From Parachlamydiaceae bacterium (GTDB lineage: Bacteria > Chlamydiota > Chlamydiia > Chlamydiales > Parachlamydiaceae): a DNA stretch of 35,697 nt. This document shows positions 33,533-35,697 of the stretch, piece after piece. Every line of letters starts with the position of its first letter. Position 1 is the stretch's first letter. The notes under the pieces were generated by a model that saw only the letters and a list, made by a program, of their open reading frames with translations, ran no database searches and was not told the origin of the DNA. The DNA is taken from contig JACDHD010000022.1 of the NCBI GenBank assembly GCA_013821265.1, forward strand, positions 1 to 35,697, in the 5' to 3' direction. The position numbers and the translations under genes are program-made.

Positions 33533-34239
33533 GGCAGCTCCTTTTCGATCTGATACTTAAGATGACGTTTATTCATCCAACGCACGGCAAACATATCCAC
33601 AATGGGTTTGAAGGAACGATTAAACAAGTTGTATTTTGTCGTTCCGCATATGCGTGGGCGATGTTTCACCGGAATTTCTTTAATGCGAAAGCCCTCATTG
33701 ACAAACAGAGCTGGAAGGAAGCGATGCATCCCATTGTACATTTTGATGTGGCTCAGACATTTTGTTCGATAGATTTTCAAAGAGCATCCTGTATCTCTTA
33801 CTCCATCATAACAGATCCGTTTGCGAAAGGCGTTAGCCAACCAAGATGTCACTTTTTTATGCCAGGGATCTTGTCGATTTAAGCGATAGCCACAGACAAG
33901 ATCTGCATCTGAAATTGCCGATATCATCGCTGGAATATCTGAAGGATCATTTTGTCGATCTCCATCTAAAGTAATGACAAATTCTCCACGCGCAGCCTTA
34001 AAGCCTGCATCAAAGGCACTTGATTGCCCAAAGTTGCGGGAAAATTCAAGCACGCGCAAATTCTTCTTTTTTTCTGATAACTCACGCAAAATCGCACGTG
34101 TGCCATCTGTCGAGCCATCATCGACGCAAATCACTTCCCAAGGATACTGTAAGGGGTCCATCGCCACTTCTAATTCTGCGATCAGATCGCTAATATTTTC
34201 CTCTTCATTTTTTAAAGGGATCACAACTGAATACTTCAC
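33529..34239 (-). CDS. GT2 family glycosyltransferase (dolichyl-phosphate mannosyltransferase-like)
   Basis: GT-A fold enzyme transferring a sugar from a nucleotide donor, probably to a polyprenyl phosphate. Motifs include VVIPLKNEEENI at the start, VDDGSTDG (39-46), SRNFGQSSAFDAGF and the metal-binding DGDRQNDP (92-99). The later RDTGCSLKIYR and HRPRICGTTKYN segments are typical of DPM1/ArnC-like enzymes. Its 236 residues lack the C-terminal membrane helices of ArnC, so membrane tethering may depend on the neighbouring LAB_N protein. It begins 2 bases after the end of pcnB and overlaps the LAB_N gene by four bases. Donor sugar and product cannot be inferred. Confidence 0.9.
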   Translation of the reverse strand: MKYSVVIPLKNEEENISDLIAELEVAMDPLQYPWEVICVDDGSTDGTRAILRELSEKKKNLRVLEFSRNFGQSSAFDAGFKAARGEFVITLDGDRQNDPSDIPAMISAISDADLVCGYRLNRQDPWHKKVTSWLANAFRKRICYDGVRDTGCSLKIYRTKCLSHIKMYNGMHRFLPALFVNEGFRIKEIPVKHRPRICGTTKYNLFNRSFKPIVDMFAVRWMNKRHLKYQIEKELP

Positions 34240-34241
34240 AC

Positions 34242-35474
34242 TTACCTTCTCTTATTTTTATTAGTACTATGTTTACGTTCACCTGGATGCTGCTGGTCGC
34301 GATAAAAGGATTTCCATTGCGTATAGGTTTCAATCAAATCTTTGTCGACAATCGCTCGGATTTTCAGCAGCATCAAAGCAGATTCGAAATCTTTTTGACG
34401 GAAAATCCGCGGATGGTGATGCGCCTTTCCAGACATTGGTGTGAGGCGATATTGCATGGCCAAGATGGAATTCATAATGGCCACTAACCGCTTAGGACAG
34501 CGCACAAAAGAATCTTGCTCAAAATGGTTCACCAGCGAAGAAGCAGAAATCATGACATCGCCAATATGCAGGGGCTGTCCAGTCTCTTTTTGTTTGCTGC
34601 GCAATTCCTGTTGAAAAATTGGAAAGAGGAGACCTGCCATCAATACAGAACGATCCAAAGTGGCCTTGCCCAAGGAGTTGTTCACCTGGTCTATGCTAGC
34701 TAAATAGCGAAATCCCTCTTCTCCATCAGGACTCTTAAGAAAACGCACTAATGCAGGATAGATGAGAGCCAACATTCCAGATTCTAACAGCAAACGGAAA
34801 AAGGCAGCGGAGGCTCCCGATTCCATCATGCGCAACATCTCTTCTAGCACTCTTGCGGAAGCACTTTTCAAAATTTCTTTGCGACAAGCGATCAATGCAC
34901 GTTTGGCTTCCGAGTCGATTTCAAATCCAAATCTCGCCCGAAATTTTAATAGCCGGATCATGCGCACAGGATCTTGTTTGAATCTAACGTCGGGAACACC
35001 TATCGTTTTCAACGTATTTTTATGGATATCTTCCCAACCACCTACGTAGTCGATGATAGAATGCGTTAAAGGATCGTAAAACAGACCATTGATCGTAAAG
35101 TCGCGCCGCAGAACATCTTCTTCTGGAGATCCCCACTGGTTATCCCGAACAATCAAATCGTCTTCATTTTCTCCCGAACGAAAGGTAGACACTTCGATCA
35201 CTTTATGCCCAAAGCGAATGTGGGCCAATCGAAAGCGACGTCCTATCAGAAGGCATTGGCGTTGAAAAAGCTGCTTTATCTCTTCTGGCAGAGCAGAAGT
35301 AGAGACATCGAAGTCTTTAGGCGTACGCTTTAACAGCAGATCGCGCACACTTCCACCGACGAGATAGGCAATGTGTCCAGCCTCTCTTAACTTGTTTACA
35401 ACGGACAATGCATCGCGATCAATAAGAGAGGGCGAAATGTCATGGTCACTGACTGAATAAACCTTAGGTTTCAC
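34242..35474 (-). CDS. pcnB: Poly(A) polymerase I family protein
   Basis: Class II nucleotidyltransferase adding 3' poly(A) tails. With the start used here, LVGGSVRD is at 38-45, catalytic aspartates lie in DFDV (54-57), and LIGRRFRLAHI (76-86) is the signature that separates bacterial poly(A) polymerases from CCA-adding enzymes. RRDFTINGLFYDP and DPVRMIRLLKF follow. The start is uncertain. The frame stays open to a GTG at 35570, but those first codons are insertion-element terminus sequence. The only other in-frame candidate is the GTG at 35472-35474, just before KPKVYSVSDHDIS, and neither has a Shine-Dalgarno. The tRNA here lacks an encoded CCA, so a separate CCA-adding enzyme should exist elsewhere. 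It is the first gene of the envelope operon. Confidence 0.87.
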   Translation of the reverse strand: MKPKVYSVSDHDISPSLIDRDALSVVNKLREAGHIAYLVGGSVRDLLLKRTPKDFDVSTSALPEEIKQLFQRQCLLIGRRFRLAHIRFGHKVIEVSTFRSGENEDDLIVRDNQWGSPEEDVLRRDFTINGLFYDPLTHSIIDYVGGWEDIHKNTLKTIGVPDVRFKQDPVRMIRLLKFRARFGFEIDSEAKRALIACRKEILKSASARVLEEMLRMMESGASAAFFRLLLESGMLALIYPALVRFLKSPDGEEGFRYLASIDQVNNSLGKATLDRSVLMAGLLFPIFQQELRSKQKETGQPLHIGDVMISASSLVNHFEQDSFVRCPKRLVAIMNSILAMQYRLTPMSGKAHHHPRIFRQKDFESALMLLKIRAIVDKDLIETYTQWKSFYRDQQHPGERKHSTNKNKRR

Positions 35475-35539
35475 AAGAATCCATTTATGAGTTTTTAAGG
35501 AGATCCAGTTTAACTTAGGATTCGATGCAAAGTCAAGGC

Positions 35540-35598
35540 TGGCTTGGGTCTTCGATTTATTTTTTACCACCGAGACACAGACTCGACTTTAGCATTTT
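35540..35598. repeat. Insertion-sequence terminus of the main repeat family
   Basis: The sequence gtcttcgatttattttttaccaccgagacacaga is the family terminus. It then switches to ctcgactttagcattttttaagc exactly as at 13030, leading into the transposase tail. This places an insertion sequence, possibly a full one, at the right window edge. Confidence 0.75.
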
Positions 35599-35697
35599 TT
35601 AAGCATAGGCCATCATCCTACAGATTTCTTGAATGTCTATTTTTCCACACTTCTGTTTTTTACTAGACTGAGGAAAATATTTACTGTTGAGAATCAA
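35599..35697 (-). CDS. Transposase C-terminus, copy 2 (cut by the window edge)
   Basis: 32 sense codons plus TAA, identical in protein to the end of the remnant at 13047-13256 and ending MMAYA. The single base difference between the two copies in this overlap is a synonymous Gln codon (CAA versus CAG). The 5' part lies beyond the window, so I cannot say whether the gene is intact. The family (IS4/IS701-like DDE) is a guess from the short tail. Confidence 0.5.
   Translation of the reverse strand: MILNSKYFPQSSKKQKCGKIDIQEICRMMAYA

Noticed and set aside
34242-35474. CCA-adding tRNA nucleotidyltransferase
   Set aside because: The LIGRRFRLAHI signature and overall length fit bacterial poly(A) polymerase rather than the CCA enzyme.

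Overview
The window looks like part of the chromosome of a Chlamydiales bacterium, most likely an environmental (amoeba-associated) lineage rather than Chlamydia itself. Two gene strings match Chlamydia trachomatis gene order as I recall it: CT296-like / rnc / radA / hemC (about 2.2-7.3 kb) and pcnB next to lpxB (31.0-35.6 kb). Other chlamydial traits are a stand-alone SWIB-domain protein, an Inc-like protein with a bilobed hydrophobic region, and a short two-domain HemC. Extra genes (putA, a NamZ-like DUF1343 protein, a UGP3-like nucleotidyltransferase, a large candidate phosphatase effector) and many non-coding repeats point to a larger environmental genome. I cannot name the species from sequence alone.

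Layout. 1-785: repeats, plus a terminator for the Inc-like gene (786-2108, minus). 2225-3617, minus: lipoate-protein ligase and CT296-like gene. 3721-7283, plus: rnc, radA, hemC, hemD, with a hairpin repeat between radA and hemC. 7284-7915: full copy of the main repeat between convergent hemD and a zinc/manganese ABC transporter operon (7916-10390, minus). 10501-10587: tRNA-Ser(GGA), followed by a nested palindrome. 11118-12866, minus: membrane-anchored ClpB-like AAA ATPase. 12960-13405: a chimera of a transposase remnant and the main repeat. 13420-16219, minus: a VTT/DedA-type membrane protein and a UvrD/PcrA helicase. 17034-20657, minus: putA, flanked on both sides by same-orientation copies of the main repeat. 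21316-23769, minus: an 817-aa protein with a SopB/IpgD-type phosphatase loop. 24089-26805, plus: NamZ-like muramidase and a DUF2851 protein. 26920-29139, minus: UGP3-like nucleotidyltransferase. 29482-29781, plus: SWIB protein. 29942-30649, minus: unknown membrane protein. 31003-35474, minus: envelope operon pcnB, GT2 glycosyltransferase, LAB_N protein, lpxB, DUF374 acyltransferase, with overlapping or nearly abutting genes.

The dominant non-coding theme is one family of inverted-repeat elements. Their termini read ttaccac(c/a)gagacacagag, and they fill most intergenic gaps, especially between convergent genes. The same terminal sequence abuts a transposase C-terminal fragment at two places (about 13.02 and 35.57 kb), so the elements are probably non-autonomous (MITE-like) derivatives of a resident insertion sequence. 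They affect neighbouring genes: one supplies the last codons of the UGP3-like gene, one lies immediately after a shortened hemD, and one sits at the 5' end of pcnB.

The most notable protein is the 817-aa phosphatase-loop protein, a candidate secreted host-phosphoinositide effector. Next are the UGP3-like enzyme, which resembles the plant plastid protein along nearly its whole length, and the ClpB-like ATPase tethered to the membrane.
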